A stretch of 34,043 nt of DNA from Podaxis mareebaensis (Eukaryota; Basidiomycota; Agaricomycetes; Agaricales; Agaricaceae): the NCBI GenBank assembly GCA_018524725.1, contig JAEUWP010000357.1, forward strand, positions 1 to 34,043. The letters run 5' to 3'. Position 1 is the stretch's first letter, and each line of letters opens with the position of its first letter. Both the position numbers and the translations under genes were made by a program. The notes beneath the pieces were generated by a model. It was not told the origin of the DNA and ran no database searches. It saw only the letters and a list, made by a program, of their open reading frames with translations. Positions 1 through 11,290 of this stretch are shown here, one piece after another.

Positions 1-1233
1 CCCTCTCCCCCATCTTCCACCCCTCCCCCCATCAACAAGGCCACCAAGCCTCAATATAGGTCTAATGCACCTTCTCCTTCCACTCAAAGGTCGTCCTATT
101 CCAAGGCAGCCTCCCAAACTCCACTCAAAGCGGATGAGCTCATGAAATATGCAGCTCTCCAAAATCAATTCCCTTCAATGTCGCCCATCAATGTTATCAA
201 CTTTTTACGCAGCACTGGAGACATCAAATCCCCTGCCACTAAGTTGACTTCTCCTTCACCCCGCCCCTCCAATTCCCCCAAGGCCACTCAGGGTCATTGG
301 CACAAGAACATTGTCATTCCTTATAATGACATGTTCAAACCCATCATGCTCACCTCCCTTGACCTCGTGGTTCAGTGCTGCAACAACACCCTATATCAAA
401 AGGGCTTCCTCCTTAAGATTGAGTCAGCTAAGTCCAACGACAGGACCCTTTGGCTCTCCACTAATCAAGTCGCGACTGATGAGGAACTCCTCATCATCAA
501 GAAGGGAATCGCTGATTCTAACCAATCCGCTTTTGCCACCCCGGAGATTAGGGATGCTGTTGTCCCATCCCTCCCCATGTCCAAATCATTTGTCAAACTA
601 ACGAACCTTCCCTACTTCCGCCCTGACGGCACCCCACACACATCTGATGATTTCAAAGAAGTCATTGAATCTTCACCTTACCATGAGATGATCCAACATC
701 TCATCGGTAAACCATGCTTCCACTGTGTCTCTCCCCACTCTGATTCTGCCATCCTCTTCTTCGACCTATGGGATTCACAGTCTGCCACAAGGGCTAAACT
801 CCTCATCAACCACACCCTCCTCTTTGAAAACAGGGTCTGCACCTTCCAAGGTGCTTCCATGCGCACAGCCTCCCCTCTCTGCAACTGCTGCTGGAGATGG
901 GGCCATCCCACACACCTTTGCCGAGCACATAATCCCAGATGTGTGATATGTGGAGATCCACACCACACTGACAACCACTGCCACGATGGCTTCTGCTGCC
1001 ATGGCAAACCAGGGCCTAATCCTCGCCCTCCCACCCCCGCTAACATCATAGAGTGTCCTCACATGACCTCCTTCCAGTGCCTTTCATGTGATTCTAAGGA
1101 CCATCATGTGAACTCCAACAAATGTCCATTCTTCCATCACCAATTTGATTGGGAATGGATCCAAATGAAGCTTCGCGAAGCAAAAGTGGAGAAGAACCGT
1201 TGTGACTTCAACTCTGGTGCGGTTAATGTCTAA
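1..1233 (+). CDS. LINE ORF1 (gag-like zinc-knuckle protein), outer copy, 5'-partial
   Basis: This is the nucleic-acid-binding ORF1 protein of the outer LINE, expected to coat the element's RNA. The frame is open from base 1, so the ATG at 142 is internal; homology to the inner ORF1 continues upstream of it. The C-terminus carries three cysteine/histidine clusters of the CCHC type: CNCCWRWGHPTHLC (C-x2-C-x4-H-x4-C), then clusters starting CVICGDPHH and CLSCDSKDHH. The upstream part is rich in Pro and Ser. The visible part has no internal stop. The TAA at 1231-1233 overlaps the ORF2 ATG at 1226. Function is inferred from the family. Confidence 0.88.
   Translation, partial: PSPPSSTPPPINKATKPQYRSNAPSPSTQRSSYSKAASQTPLKADELMKYAALQNQFPSMSPINVINFLRSTGDIKSPATKLTSPSPRPSNSPKATQGHWHKNIVIPYNDMFKPIMLTSLDLVVQCCNNTLYQKGFLLKIESAKSNDRTLWLSTNQVATDEELLIIKKGIADSNQSAFATPEIRDAVVPSLPMSKSFVKLTNLPYFRPDGTPHTSDDFKEVIESSPYHEMIQHLIGKPCFHCVSPHSDSAILFFDLWDSQSATRAKLLINHTLLFENRVCTFQGASMRTASPLCNCCWRWGHPTHLCRAHNPRCVICGDPHHTDNHCHDGFCCHGKPGPNPRPPTPANIIECPHMTSFQCLSCDSKDHHVNSNKCPFFHHQFDWEWIQMKLREAKVEKNRCDFNSGAVNV
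1226..1233 (+). promoter_or_regulatory. Overlapping ORF2 start and ORF1 stop (outer LINE)
   Basis: The bases ATGTCTAA contain the ORF2 start codon and, in another frame, the ORF1 stop TAA. The inner copy has the equivalent overlap at 7358-7365 (ATGTCTGA). Conservation between diverged copies decides the ORF2 start and suggests coupled translation of the two ORFs. Confidence 0.6.
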
Positions 1234-4200
1234 AGGACCTCTTAATCGAACTGCAACCTTCAATGACATCCCCATTCTCTTTTTTAACGTTCATCACTCC
1301 AAGGACACCATCAAGGCATTGTTAAACGACCCTCAATTCAAAGATATTCTCATCTTATGTATCCAAGAACCACCATTTAGCATCATACATAATGTCCCCT
1401 CTACAGATGACTCTGAAGGAGTCCCTTACAAAGGCACACCATACAACCCTGATTGGCAGATTTTCATTTCAGATGATGATCGGCCTCATACAGCCACCTT
1501 CATCCACAAATCATGTGAAGTGCTAATGCCGACTTCCCATCCCAGTATCATCTCTTCTCCTGATTTTCAACTAATTTCTTTGTCTTTCCCAAGAAAGATT
1601 TATTTTCTCAATTGCTATCTTGACCCTTCTGATGATTCCTCTCTAACATATCTAGAATCACGACTCCACCTCTTCCCCAACAATATTGTTTGTGCAGGAG
1701 GAGACTTCAACTCCCATTCTCCCGAGTGGGATCCCCATATCTTTCATCATTTGTCACGAGCTGATCTCATCGTCGACATCATGAATTCCATCAACCTCAC
1801 TCTCTCCACGCCCACGGAGGTTAAGTATACTCACATTCCTTTTGATGAATCTAAACATCCATCTGTCATTGACCTTATTTTCATGATAGATGACCCTCTC
1901 TGCCCAAGCCCAGTCCACACCGTTCATGACGACTGGCAAATCAGATCTGATCACCTCCCCCTCCTCACCTCCCTCCCCATTCCCTCCCCTTTTCAACCTT
2001 TCATCAAAAAGCTCACCATCCCACACGATTCCGAAGAAGAAGCAGCTTTCCTCTACTCAGTGGGTGTTCGTCTCCAAGCCATCCTGCCTCACTTTGACTC
2101 CAGCAATGACATCCTTTCTTATGCCAACTCTATGTCCCTCATTATCTCACAAGAACGGCAGAACAATGCCAAACTTGTCCGTATATGCGCCAAGTCCAAA
2201 CCCTGGTGGAATCAGCAGTGCTCATCTGCCCTACAAGCATTCCAAGCTCACAAGTCCAAGTCAAACTGGACCAAGTTCTGCCGCTCCACCCGCCAGGCCA
2301 AACATGCCTTCTTTGATAAAAAGATCAAAGACATAGCTGAAGAAAACCATCGCCCTTGGGACCTCATGTCCTGGATCAGCAAACGTAACCTCCCCCCCTC
2401 CCAATCCATCTCTTACAATGGGAAGAGTTGCGATGAACTCGAGGACCTCTGGCATGTGCTAGACTCTTCGTACAATTCCACCTCTGATCAACAAGTTGAC
2501 CTAAGCGCCATCAAGTCTGTTGATGCCCACCCCGAATGCCCATGGCTTCCCTTCTCTAGCACTGAGCTTTTTGATGCCCTCAACCCCTGCACTAACACAT
2601 CCGCCCCGGGCCCAGATCACCTATCATGGGCCCACATCAAACACCTCATGTCAGATGACATCTTTAGATCAAACTTCCTCCTCTTCGCATCCAAATGCAT
2701 CGAGTTCTCTACTTGGCCGGATCACTTCAAACACTCCACCTCCATCGTCATCCCTAAACCCAATAAGCCACACTACTCCACCCCAAAGATGTTCTGGCCC
2801 ATAGTCCTTCTCAATACCCTCAGTAAGTTGATCGAAAAGATGATCTCCACTAGGATGCAATTCGAAGCATCCCAGCATGACCTCATCCACCCCCTCCAAT
2901 TTGGAGGTATTATCCAGTGCTCAACAGAAGACGCTGGCATCTATGTCACTCACCTTGTCTGCACAGGCTGGAAATGAAAACTCAAGACAAGTGTCATCGC
3001 CTTTGACATGGCGCAGTTCTTCCCTTCTACCAACCACTCTATCCTCATCTCCACCCTATGCTGCCAGGGTTTCAACTCTAACCTCGTCTCTTTCTTCTCT
3101 GATTACCTAAAGAACTGCTTCACCACCTATTCCTGGAACAATCATCTATCTCCAAAGTTTCCCACTTCTGTTGGCATTGGCCAGGGTTCTGCACTTTCCC
3201 CCATCCTCACTGCTCTCTCTCTCTCTCCATTTATGTACAAATTTTCCAATGACCCTTGTTGTAAAATAGTTTCTTTCATCGATGACGGACTCATTGTTGT
3301 TCAATTGGACTCCTTCACTACTAACTGTCGCCTTCTCTCACAGGTCTACAAGAACTGTGAAGATTACCTCAACCACCTTGGCTTTATTCTTGAAAGAGAT
3401 AAAACTGAGGTATTCCATTTCTCCAATCACCCCTCCCATGATCCCAATCCCCCCGTCACAATTGATGACTCCTTCACCATTTGCCCTAAACCCTTCCTCC
3501 ACTACCTTGGCTTCTGGTTCAACAGAAGCCACTCCTTCAAGGAACACATCTGCTTCTATTCTACGAAAGCACTCTCTACTGTCCGTTGCATGTGCATGCT
3601 CAGGAACTCTGTCTGCAGTCTATCCCCTCTCCACAAATGACTCCTGTATCGCTCATGCGTCGTCCCTATCACCATTTACAGATTTCGTCTGTGGTTCAAT
3701 CACAATGCCCAATACTGTGAATTAATCAAATCCCTACAATGCATGCAATGCCAAGCTGCTCTCTGGATTATGGGTGCATTCTGCACCACTCCCTCGGGTG
3801 GGGTTGAGGCCATTGCCGGTCTCATCCCTATTCAGCTTCACCTCTTCAAACTCGCCAAGTGATGTTCCCTCTGTTTCCATACCCTCCCCCCTTCTCACCC
3901 CCTTAAACTCCTCACCTGTGACATCAATCCCTTAGACACTCGCCATACCAAACAGCACTCGACAGCACTCAACTTCGTCTCAGATGCTCAGCTGGTCACG
4001 GACCGGTTCCAGCATCTCCACCCTAGTGCCAAACCTGGCCAGTGCCTGCTGGACTTGTTTAGCAATCAAATTAAATTCATTGAGTGTCCTGACCCTTCGA
4101 AAGAAGGTGCCATGGCGCTCCACATTGCCAATGTTTCCCGTGCTCACAACCTTTCCTTTTCCTCCCCCATCTCCCTCACTGTAGCTACTGATGGCTCCAT

Positions 4201-4650
4201 TCCCTCCAACTCCTCTCTTTCTGCCACTTCCGCTTTCTTAGTCTTTAATTCTTCTGACTCTGATATCCTTTCTTCCTCTGTTCACCCTTGTGGTGAGGTA
4301 ACCTCATCTGATTCTGAATCATATGCTTTACGTCTCGGACTTTTCTCTTCTATCTCTCATACTCAATCTCTCAATATCTCCTCTATTGTTGTTTTCACCA
4401 ACTCAATCACTTCTGCTAAACTCCTATTTTCTTATAGGCCCCACAGCGCACATCCGGACTCAATTGCAGTCGCACCTCTTCTCCACTCCTGGCTTTCCTC
4501 CTCTCCTCTTAACCACATCCATTTTTGGTCCATTCCATCATCTGCCAACTGGTCCATTCACCACAAGGCACACACCCTTGCAAAATCCCTATGCCTTCCC
4601 AACCCACATCATCAACCCATCCACACCTCCCTTGGATTCGTTCACAACCA

Positions 4651-4664
4651 CTATACTCAAAAAT
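4651..4664 (+). repeat. Target-site duplication, left copy (inner LINE)
   Basis: The 14-bp sequence CTATACTCAAAAAT occurs here and again at 11597-11610, directly after the inner element's poly(A). It may be 15 bp, because a preceding A is ambiguous with the tail. The duplicated bases encode part of the outer ORF2 (His-Tyr-Thr-Gln-Lys) and mark the insertion point of the inner LINE. Confidence 0.95.
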
Positions 4665-4764
4665 CGGGTTCTTGGACACCTTCCTTTCTCAGTAACCACC
4701 ACCTTCAACTTCATGGAACGGTTATTCATAGTACAAGGAATACACATTTCAGTTCTAAATCACT
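4665..4764 (+). promoter_or_regulatory. 5' leader of the inner LINE
   Basis: This is the stretch between the target-site duplication and the ORF1 ATG at 4765. LINEs normally carry an internal promoter here. I see no recognisable core promoter motif, and the equivalent part of the outer copy is outside the window, so conservation cannot be judged. Confidence 0.4.
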
Positions 4765-7365
4765 ATGGCAGAGTCCAAGGACCATTCCAGTCTTCATGGA
4801 GTTCTGAACAAAGTCAGTTCTAAAGTCTTTTGTTGCCGCTGCTCAAGTGCTAGTTTAGTGCCCTCCTCTACTCAACCTCGGGCTGCCTCCTGCACCCCAT
4901 TCAACGATATCGAGGACAACAATAACTTCATTCATTGTCCCCCATCCCCTACCCCATCACTTGGCAAATGGTCCATTTCAACAGACTGCATGCTCTCTGA
5001 ACAAGCTCACAAGAGCTTCAAACTCAACGATGATGATGACGCTGCCACCATTGCTCATGCAAATGAAGAGGAGTACGATTCCCAATCCAAAGAAGACGTT
5101 TCTACTCCCAGATCCATTGCCCAATCCCTCATGCCAGTTCGTGAGGAATTAAACATGTCCCCAGAGATTGCCCCCTCCTCCCACCATGTATTGTCCCCCT
5201 CTCAAGCCATCGTGTCTTCTTATGGCTTTGTCCCTCCCACTCCAGGAGCTGCATGGGATGAGTCCCAACCTTTGGACCCTCTCCCGTCTCTCCCCACCTT
5301 CACCCCCATCTCTCCCCCAACCATCACCCAGCCTCAAGGTGAGGACCCTGTGTCCTGTGGAATGGATTGGTCAGCAGTCCGTTCCTCCCTTTGTGACATT
5401 TTCAGTGACATCGATGTCACTTCCACATCCGATCCCAAAGTGCTAAGTCTCATGACAGTGCTTCTTTCTTACTCTTCCAGTTGGCTCTCTTCGTGGGCTA
5501 ATAATGGGGGGGATTTCTCCACTTTCAAGGGAACATCTTCCCTCATTCATTTAATGCAAACCATTGCTCACTCTGAGCAGCTCCGGAACAAGTCCGTTCC
5601 TTACAACAATCACAATGTGCGTCTTTACAATGCCATTTCCATGCAATTCCCTCCCTCCCACACACTATCTCCTACCCCCATGCCCATGTCAACTGGGCAT
5701 CATCAAGAACGTCAGGCTGAAAAAGCACCGGCAGTGTCCTCCCCTTCCCCCAAAGATGCCTCTGGGACACTCCAGGGCTCTTCCCCCTCTTCCTTTCCTG
5801 ATGCCTCTGGGATTCTCCAGGGCTCAGATTTGCAACTCGCTAGGGACACTGCACAAGCAATCACCCTTTTGCGCCTTCCACCCACCAATCCCACTAAACC
5901 AGGTGAGTCTTCAACTAATATTGTTGATGCTGACATGCTCCCTCCCTCCCCTATCCAACCCACCATCCCTGCTGCTCCTGGTCCATCCAGCCAGGAAAAG
6001 GCTAACCCTAACCTTAGTGCATGGTCTACAGTCAATCGTCGACGGGCGCCTCGTAAAACAATAGCTGCCCCTGCTCAGCATAAGCCTATTGTGGCCCCCG
6101 CCTTTCCCCCCAAGGAGCCCCTCCCCCTTCCTCGTCCTTCTCCCCCCCCCTCTACCCCTCCCCCCATCAACAAAGCTACCAAACCTCAGTACAGGTCTGG
6201 TGTGCCTTCCCCCTCTACTCAGAGGATGTCTTACTCTAAGACGGCCTCTCAAACTCCTCTCAAAGTGGATGAGCTGCAAAAATATGCCGCTCTCCAAAAT
6301 CAATTCCCTACAATGTCGCCAGTTGACGTCATCAACTTCTTGCATAGCGCAGGAGACATTAAATCGCCTGCTCCCAAATCCCCTTCCTCCTCCCCCTGTC
6401 CTTCCCAACCTAAAGCCACTCAGGGCCCGTCTCGCAAAAACATCGTTGTGCCATTCAACGATTTGTTCACCCATCTCATGATTACATCACTTGATCTTGT
6501 GGTCAGGTGTTGCAATAATGAACTTCATCACAAGAACCTTCCACTTTGTGTTGAATCAGCCAGAAAGAATGAGCACACTCTTTGGCTTAACACTAGCTCT
6601 GTCGCTACTGAAGCAGAACTCAATGCCATTAAAAAAGGCATCTCCAACTCTAACTGGTCATCTTTCGCAACCCCGGAAATCAGGAATGCGGTCAACCCGT
6701 CTCTCCCAATGTCCAAATCTTTCATCAAATTAACCAACCTCCCGTACTTCAAGGAGGATGGCACCCTTTTCACAGCCAATGACATCAAGCCCGCCATTGA
6801 TGCCTCCCCCTATGCTGATATTGTCAATCACCTTGTTGGCAAACCCAGGTTCTGCCGAGTATCGCCTCACTCTGACTCAGCCATTCTATTCTTTGACCTT
6901 TGGGACTTGCAAACAGCCTCAAGGGCCAAACTTTACATCAACCACACCATTCTCTTCGAGAACAGAGTGTGCACCTTTTGCAGGGCTAACATGAGGGTTG
7001 CAAGCCCTCTGTGCAACCGCTGTTGGAGATGGGGACACCCCACTCATTTGTGTAAGGCACGCAACCCCAGGTGTGCCATTTGTGGTGACCCCCATCACAC
7101 CAACAACCACCGCTGCGATGGGTACTGCTGTCACAGCAAGCCGGGACCTAACCCCTGCCCCCCTACCCCCACCAACATCATGGAATGCCCTCACATGACC
7201 TCATTTAACTGCCTGTCATGTGGCTCCAAAGAGCACCACATGAACAGTGACAAGTGCCCATTCTTCTGTCATAGGTATGACAAAGAATGGATTATAAACC
7301 AACTCAAGGAGATGAAGACTGAGAAGGCGAAGGCCGATTTCAATGCACGTGCCATTAATGTCTGA
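4765..7365 (+). CDS. LINE ORF1 (gag-like zinc-knuckle protein), inner copy, intact
   Basis: This is an 866-residue ORF1 protein, predicted to bind element RNA and form the ribonucleoprotein. The first 480 or so residues are low-complexity, rich in Pro and Ser, with a short internal repeat (DASGTLQGS and DASGILQGS near 5757-5826). The conserved part starts near residue 505 and matches the outer ORF1. Three CCHC-type clusters follow at about residues 750 (CNRCWRWGHPTHLC), 770 (CAICGDPHH) and 816 (CLSCGSKEHH). The start is an ATG 100 bp from the element's 5' end. There is no internal stop or frameshift, unlike the neighbouring ORF2. The TGA stop overlaps the ORF2 start by 8 nt. Confidence 0.92.
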   Translation: MAESKDHSSLHGVLNKVSSKVFCCRCSSASLVPSSTQPRAASCTPFNDIEDNNNFIHCPPSPTPSLGKWSISTDCMLSEQAHKSFKLNDDDDAATIAHANEEEYDSQSKEDVSTPRSIAQSLMPVREELNMSPEIAPSSHHVLSPSQAIVSSYGFVPPTPGAAWDESQPLDPLPSLPTFTPISPPTITQPQGEDPVSCGMDWSAVRSSLCDIFSDIDVTSTSDPKVLSLMTVLLSYSSSWLSSWANNGGDFSTFKGTSSLIHLMQTIAHSEQLRNKSVPYNNHNVRLYNAISMQFPPSHTLSPTPMPMSTGHHQERQAEKAPAVSSPSPKDASGTLQGSSPSSFPDASGILQGSDLQLARDTAQAITLLRLPPTNPTKPGESSTNIVDADMLPPSPIQPTIPAAPGPSSQEKANPNLSAWSTVNRRRAPRKTIAAPAQHKPIVAPAFPPKEPLPLPRPSPPPSTPPPINKATKPQYRSGVPSPSTQRMSYSKTASQTPLKVDELQKYAALQNQFPTMSPVDVINFLHSAGDIKSPAPKSPSSSPCPSQPKATQGPSRKNIVVPFNDLFTHLMITSLDLVVRCCNNELHHKNLPLCVESARKNEHTLWLNTSSVATEAELNAIKKGISNSNWSSFATPEIRNAVNPSLPMSKSFIKLTNLPYFKEDGTLFTANDIKPAIDASPYADIVNHLVGKPRFCRVSPHSDSAILFFDLWDLQTASRAKLYINHTILFENRVCTFCRANMRVASPLCNRCWRWGHPTHLCKARNPRCAICGDPHHTNNHRCDGYCCHSKPGPNPCPPTPTNIMECPHMTSFNCLSCGSKEHHMNSDKCPFFCHRYDKEWIINQLKEMKTEKAKADFNARAINV
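7358..7365 (+). promoter_or_regulatory. Overlapping ORF2 start and ORF1 stop (inner LINE)
   Basis: ATGTCTGA holds the ORF2 ATG and the ORF1 TGA. An in-frame ATG also lies upstream at 7343, but it has no counterpart in the outer copy, whereas this one does (1226). Termination-reinitiation is the likely route for ORF2 translation; this is inferred from the layout. Confidence 0.6.
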
Positions 7366-10300
7366 ACAATTTTCTCGTAACACTGCTTTGTTATCTAACA
7401 TTTCAATTTGCTCATTTAATGTACAAAAGAATTGGAGTACTGTAGAATTCCTCTTAAACTCACCATTACTCAAAGACATTCATGTTCTATGTTTGCAAGA
7501 ACCGGCCTTTAGGTTCATTCATAACATTCCGTCCACATTGGCCTCTGAAGGAGATCCAATGGAAGGGCCACCTATCCATAAAGATTGGCTACTACTTCAT
7601 GACCAGTCTATTCCCAAACCTTGCGTTATCACATACGTACGCAATTCTCTCAGGTCTCTCAACCCAATTATCCACCCAAACATTATTTCGTCTCCTGATT
7701 TTCAAATCTTTTCACTTTCTATCCCCAGCAAACAGTATTTCCTTAATTGCTACTTTGAAACAAACAATTCTTCTTCCATAGACTATTTAGAATCGTGTAT
7801 TCATTCCTTCCCTAATAATGTTAGGTATGCAGGAGGCGACTTCAACACGAGGTCCCCTGAATGGGATCATAATGCACCCCACCACTCCACATGTGCTGAT
7901 CTGTTGTGTGACATTATGGACATGATCAGACTTACTAGATCTACTCTGATCCAATACTCTCCTACTCACTTTCCTGATGATCCCAATAAGTCAGCGACAG
8001 TGATCGATCTCATCTTCGCTACATCTCTGCCAGATCTTCCTGCCCCTACACATTCCTACCAACATGAGTGGAGATCTTGATCTGATCATATTCCCTTATT
8101 CACACACGTCCCACTGTCATCCACCATCACACCCATCACTGTCAAACATACCATACCTAGAGATTCCAAAGAAGAAGCTCTATTCCTATACAACTGCTCC
8201 TTGCGCATCAAGGCACTCCCCTCAAACTTTGAATCTTCTGATGATGTCAACAAATATGCAAATTCCATTTTCGATATTATTTCTGAAGAATGGAATGTGA
8301 ACACAGTAGAAGTCAAAATCTGTCATCGCTCGAAGCCTTGGTGGAATAACCATTGCTCCAATGCCTTGTATGCCTTTAATGCCCATCGCACCAAACGTAA
8401 TTGGAGCAATTTCAGACGAGTCACTAAGAAAGCAAAGAGAGCCTTCTTTGATGCTAAGATACTAGAAATCTTGAGGGAAAAACAATGACCTTGGGACCTA
8501 ATGTTGTGGGTGAAAAAGTGGAACCTTCCTCCATCCCAATCCATCCTTCACAAGGGACAGCCATGTGATGAACCAGAAAGCTTATGGAAAGTGCTCAATG
8601 AAATGTACAATGTGGCATCCAACAGACCTGTTGACCTTAATACAGCCAACTTCGCTCCTAAACAAGAAGAGAGATCATGGCCTCCATTCTCACCCAGGGA
8701 ATTGACAGACACCCTCTCACCATGCACTAACTCCTCTGCTCCAGGCCCAGACCATCTCACATGGGCCCACATCAAATTCCTCACGTCCGATGATGTCATT
8801 AAATCGAACTTTACATCTTTCACCTCTGCGTGTATTCAATTCCACACATGGCCAGAATATTTCAAGACATCTACTTTGGTTATCATTCCTAAACCAAATA
8901 AACCTCATTACTCAACGCCTAAAATGTTCCAGCCCATTGTTCTCCTCAACACCTTAGGCAAACTTATCAAAAAGATGATTTCCAATCATCTCCAATTCGA
9001 ATCCACCCAGTTTGATCTGGTACACCCTCTTCAATTTGGGGGCATCATTCAGCGCTCAACTGAGGACACAGGTGTCTTTGTCACTCATATGGTCCACACT
9101 GGATGGAAAAAGAACTTGAAAACAAGCGTCCTCACCTTTGATGTCACTCAATTCTTTCCTTCTATTAACCACTCCCTTTTAATTGAAATCCTTAAGAGAC
9201 ATGGTTTTAATTCTTCTGTTGTATCCTTCTTCTCTAACTACTTAGTCAATCGTTTCACTAAATATTCTTGGAATAATGACTATTCTCCTCCATTCCCTGC
9301 TTCTGTAGGTGTAGGACAAGGTTCTGCTCTCTCCCCCATTCTAACTGCTCTCTACCTCTCACCTTTCATTCACAAATTCTCAAACAATGCTAGGTGTAAA
9401 CTACTCTCTTTTGTAGATGATGGTCTCATCATTGTACAGTCTGATTCATTTCACAAAAACTGTAAATTACTCGCTTCCGTCTACCTTAGTTGCAAACAAT
9501 TACTCACCTCCATGGGCCTTGCTCTTGAACACGACAAGACGGAGGCCTTCCACTTTTCCAACCACCCTTGGGTGGAACCTGACCCTCACATCATCATCGA
9601 TCATCCCACTGATGGTCGTCTCACCTTCATTCCCAAGCATCATCTTAGATATTTGGGATTCTATTTCAATCAGGCACTATCCTTCAAAGAACACATCTGT
9701 TACTATTCTACCAAGGTGCTATCCACAGTCAAGTGCATGCACCTCCTTGGAAATTCAATCCGAGGTCTATCTCCTCTACACAAACACCTCCTTTACAGGT
9801 CTTGTGTAGTCCCCATTGCCATATACGGTTTCTGCCTATGGTTTAATCAAAATGGCCAATATAAAGGCCTAATAAAACAACTCCAACAAATGCAATGGTC
9901 AGCCGCACTCTGGATAACCGGTGCATTTCACACAATGCCCACGGGTGGTGTTGAGGCCATAGCCGGTCTCATCCCCATCCAACTTCACCTCTTTAAACTC
10001 GCCAAGCAGTGCTCTCTCTGCTTCCAAACCCTTCCCTCCTCCCACCCCCTCAAAATCCTCACACGTGACATCGATCCACTTGATGTGCACTCTACCAAAA
10101 ATCAATCCACAGCATTAGATTTTGTGTCTGACACCCAACTAGTCTTGGACTGATTTAACCACCTCCATCCCAGTGCCAAACCTGGCCAATGTCTCATTGA
10201 TCATTTCGATTCCCAAATCCATTTCCATCAATGTCCTACTCCTGTCGATAATAATGTCAAGGCTAGATACATTCAATCTCTCAATGTAGCTAGGGATTCT

Positions 10301-11290
10301 TCTTTTTCCTCTCCTGTTTCATTAGTGGTTTCTTCTGACGGCTCAGTTCCCCTCAATCTGCAGCTCTCCACTACCTCTGCTTACTTAGTCTTTGGTTCCT
10401 CTGCCTCTGATATTCTCTCCTCCTCTGTTCGCCCCTGTGGGGAAGTTCTCTCTTCGGACTCTGAATCATATGCTATCTGTCTTGGTCTCTTTTCCTCTAT
10501 CTCTCTTGCTATATCTCATAGTATCTCCTCTATCTGTTTCTTCACTGATTCTATTTCCTCTGCTAAACTTCTCCTTAACTATGGCCCCCACAGTGCTCAT
10601 AAAGACACTCTAGCAGTCATACCTCTTCTCCGAGAGTGGTTGTCCTCCTCCCCCCTCAACAACATCCATTTCTGGTCAGTCCCCTCCTCTGAAAAATGGT
10701 CAGTTCATTTCCAAGTGCATAACCTTGCCAAGTTGCTGCATATACCCAACAATCCACGGTTCCCCATCCGCACCTCCCTAGGCTATGTTCGCAATCACTA
10801 CACCACCAAATGTCTTGCTCTTTGGAGACAAAAGATGAATGTCCCTAAATACCGAGGCCATAACTGGCTTCCCCTTACCAACCCCGTGGACCAACCCCTG
10901 GAACCCAAATACACCAACAGCGGCACTTGGCTCTCTTCAGGCCTTGGTGCCGACCCCAATCTTTGCACACACTTTACTCACTGCATGACCGACCACGCAC
11001 CCATTGGTGCCTTCAGACAGCACTTCTTCCCAGGGCGCTACATCACCTCCTGCCCATGCAGTGAAGAACTTGAGACTCAGGACCACATCATCCACCATTG
11101 TCCCCTTTATCACCAACCTTATGGTATTTGTATGAATATCTACTGGCTTATTGAGTTTCTTCGCAAAAACCCAGTGGCATTCTCCTTCGCTGACCAGATA
11201 CAAGGACCCATCACATTTGAGGACTACAACACTCAATGGCTTACTCGACGAGAGAGGCTGGCTCTACATGGTGCTCCAGATGTTCACTAA
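7358..11290 (+). pseudogene. LINE ORF2 (endonuclease-RT-RNase H-zinc cluster), inner copy, three TGA stops
   Basis: The frame is open over 1310 codons apart from TGA at 8078, 8486 and 10151. All three align with arginine codons (AGA, CGC, CGG) in the outer copy. Domains in order: AP-type endonuclease (LQEPAF, GGDFNTRSPEW near residue 160, TVIDLIF, SDHIP); reverse transcriptase (FGGIIQRS, GQGSALSP, catalytic FVDDG near residue 684); RNase H (SSDGS near 992, SDSESYA, FTDS); and a C-terminal cluster beginning SCPCSEE and ending HHC near residue 1232. The usual fourth RNase H acidic residue is not obvious (VHNLAKLL). There is no frameshift. The protein would nick the target and prime cDNA on it, but the gene is inactive as written. 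Confidence 0.93.

Larger units (their letters stand above)
1..4664 (+). mobile_element. Outer LINE retrotransposon, left part (5' end outside window)
   Basis: This is the left part of a non-LTR retrotransposon with two ORFs: a zinc-knuckle ORF1 and an ORF2 with endonuclease, reverse transcriptase and RNase H. It aligns throughout with the inner copy at 4665-11596; base 1 corresponds to about position 6130 of that copy. The element is cut at 4664, inside the RNase H to C-terminal part of ORF2, by the inner copy. It continues at 11611 in the same reading frame. The 5' end lies left of the window. The architecture suits RNase H-bearing fungal LINEs (Tad-like or related basidiomycete clades); the exact clade is not determined. 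Confidence 0.93.
1226..4664 (+). pseudogene. LINE ORF2 (endonuclease-RT-RNase H), outer copy, 5' part, broken by TGA stops
   Basis: ORF2 would nick target DNA and reverse-transcribe the element. The chosen ATG (1226) is the one conserved in the inner copy; longer readings rely on a GTG at 1202. The N-terminal endonuclease shows a QEPPF glutamate, GGDFNSHSPEW, an SVIDLIF segment and SDHLP. The RT includes FGGIIQ, GQGSALSP and the catalytic FIDDG. RNase H begins at TDGS and SDSESYA. Three in-frame TGA stops (2975, 3638, 3860) break it with no frameshift. The RNase H aspartate that reads FTDS in the inner copy is FTNS here (AAC at 4400). The reading continues at 11597 beyond the inner LINE. It is non-functional as written. 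Confidence 0.92.

Noticed and set aside
478..495. Perfect 8-bp inverted repeat in LINE ORF1 as part of the hairpin pattern
   Set aside because: It is isolated. I noticed few others in the LINEs, though I scanned them less closely than the gypsy element.
678..1062. Minus-strand ORFs over LINE ORF1
   Set aside because: They are shadows of the plus-strand zinc-knuckle coding region and have no recognisable domain.
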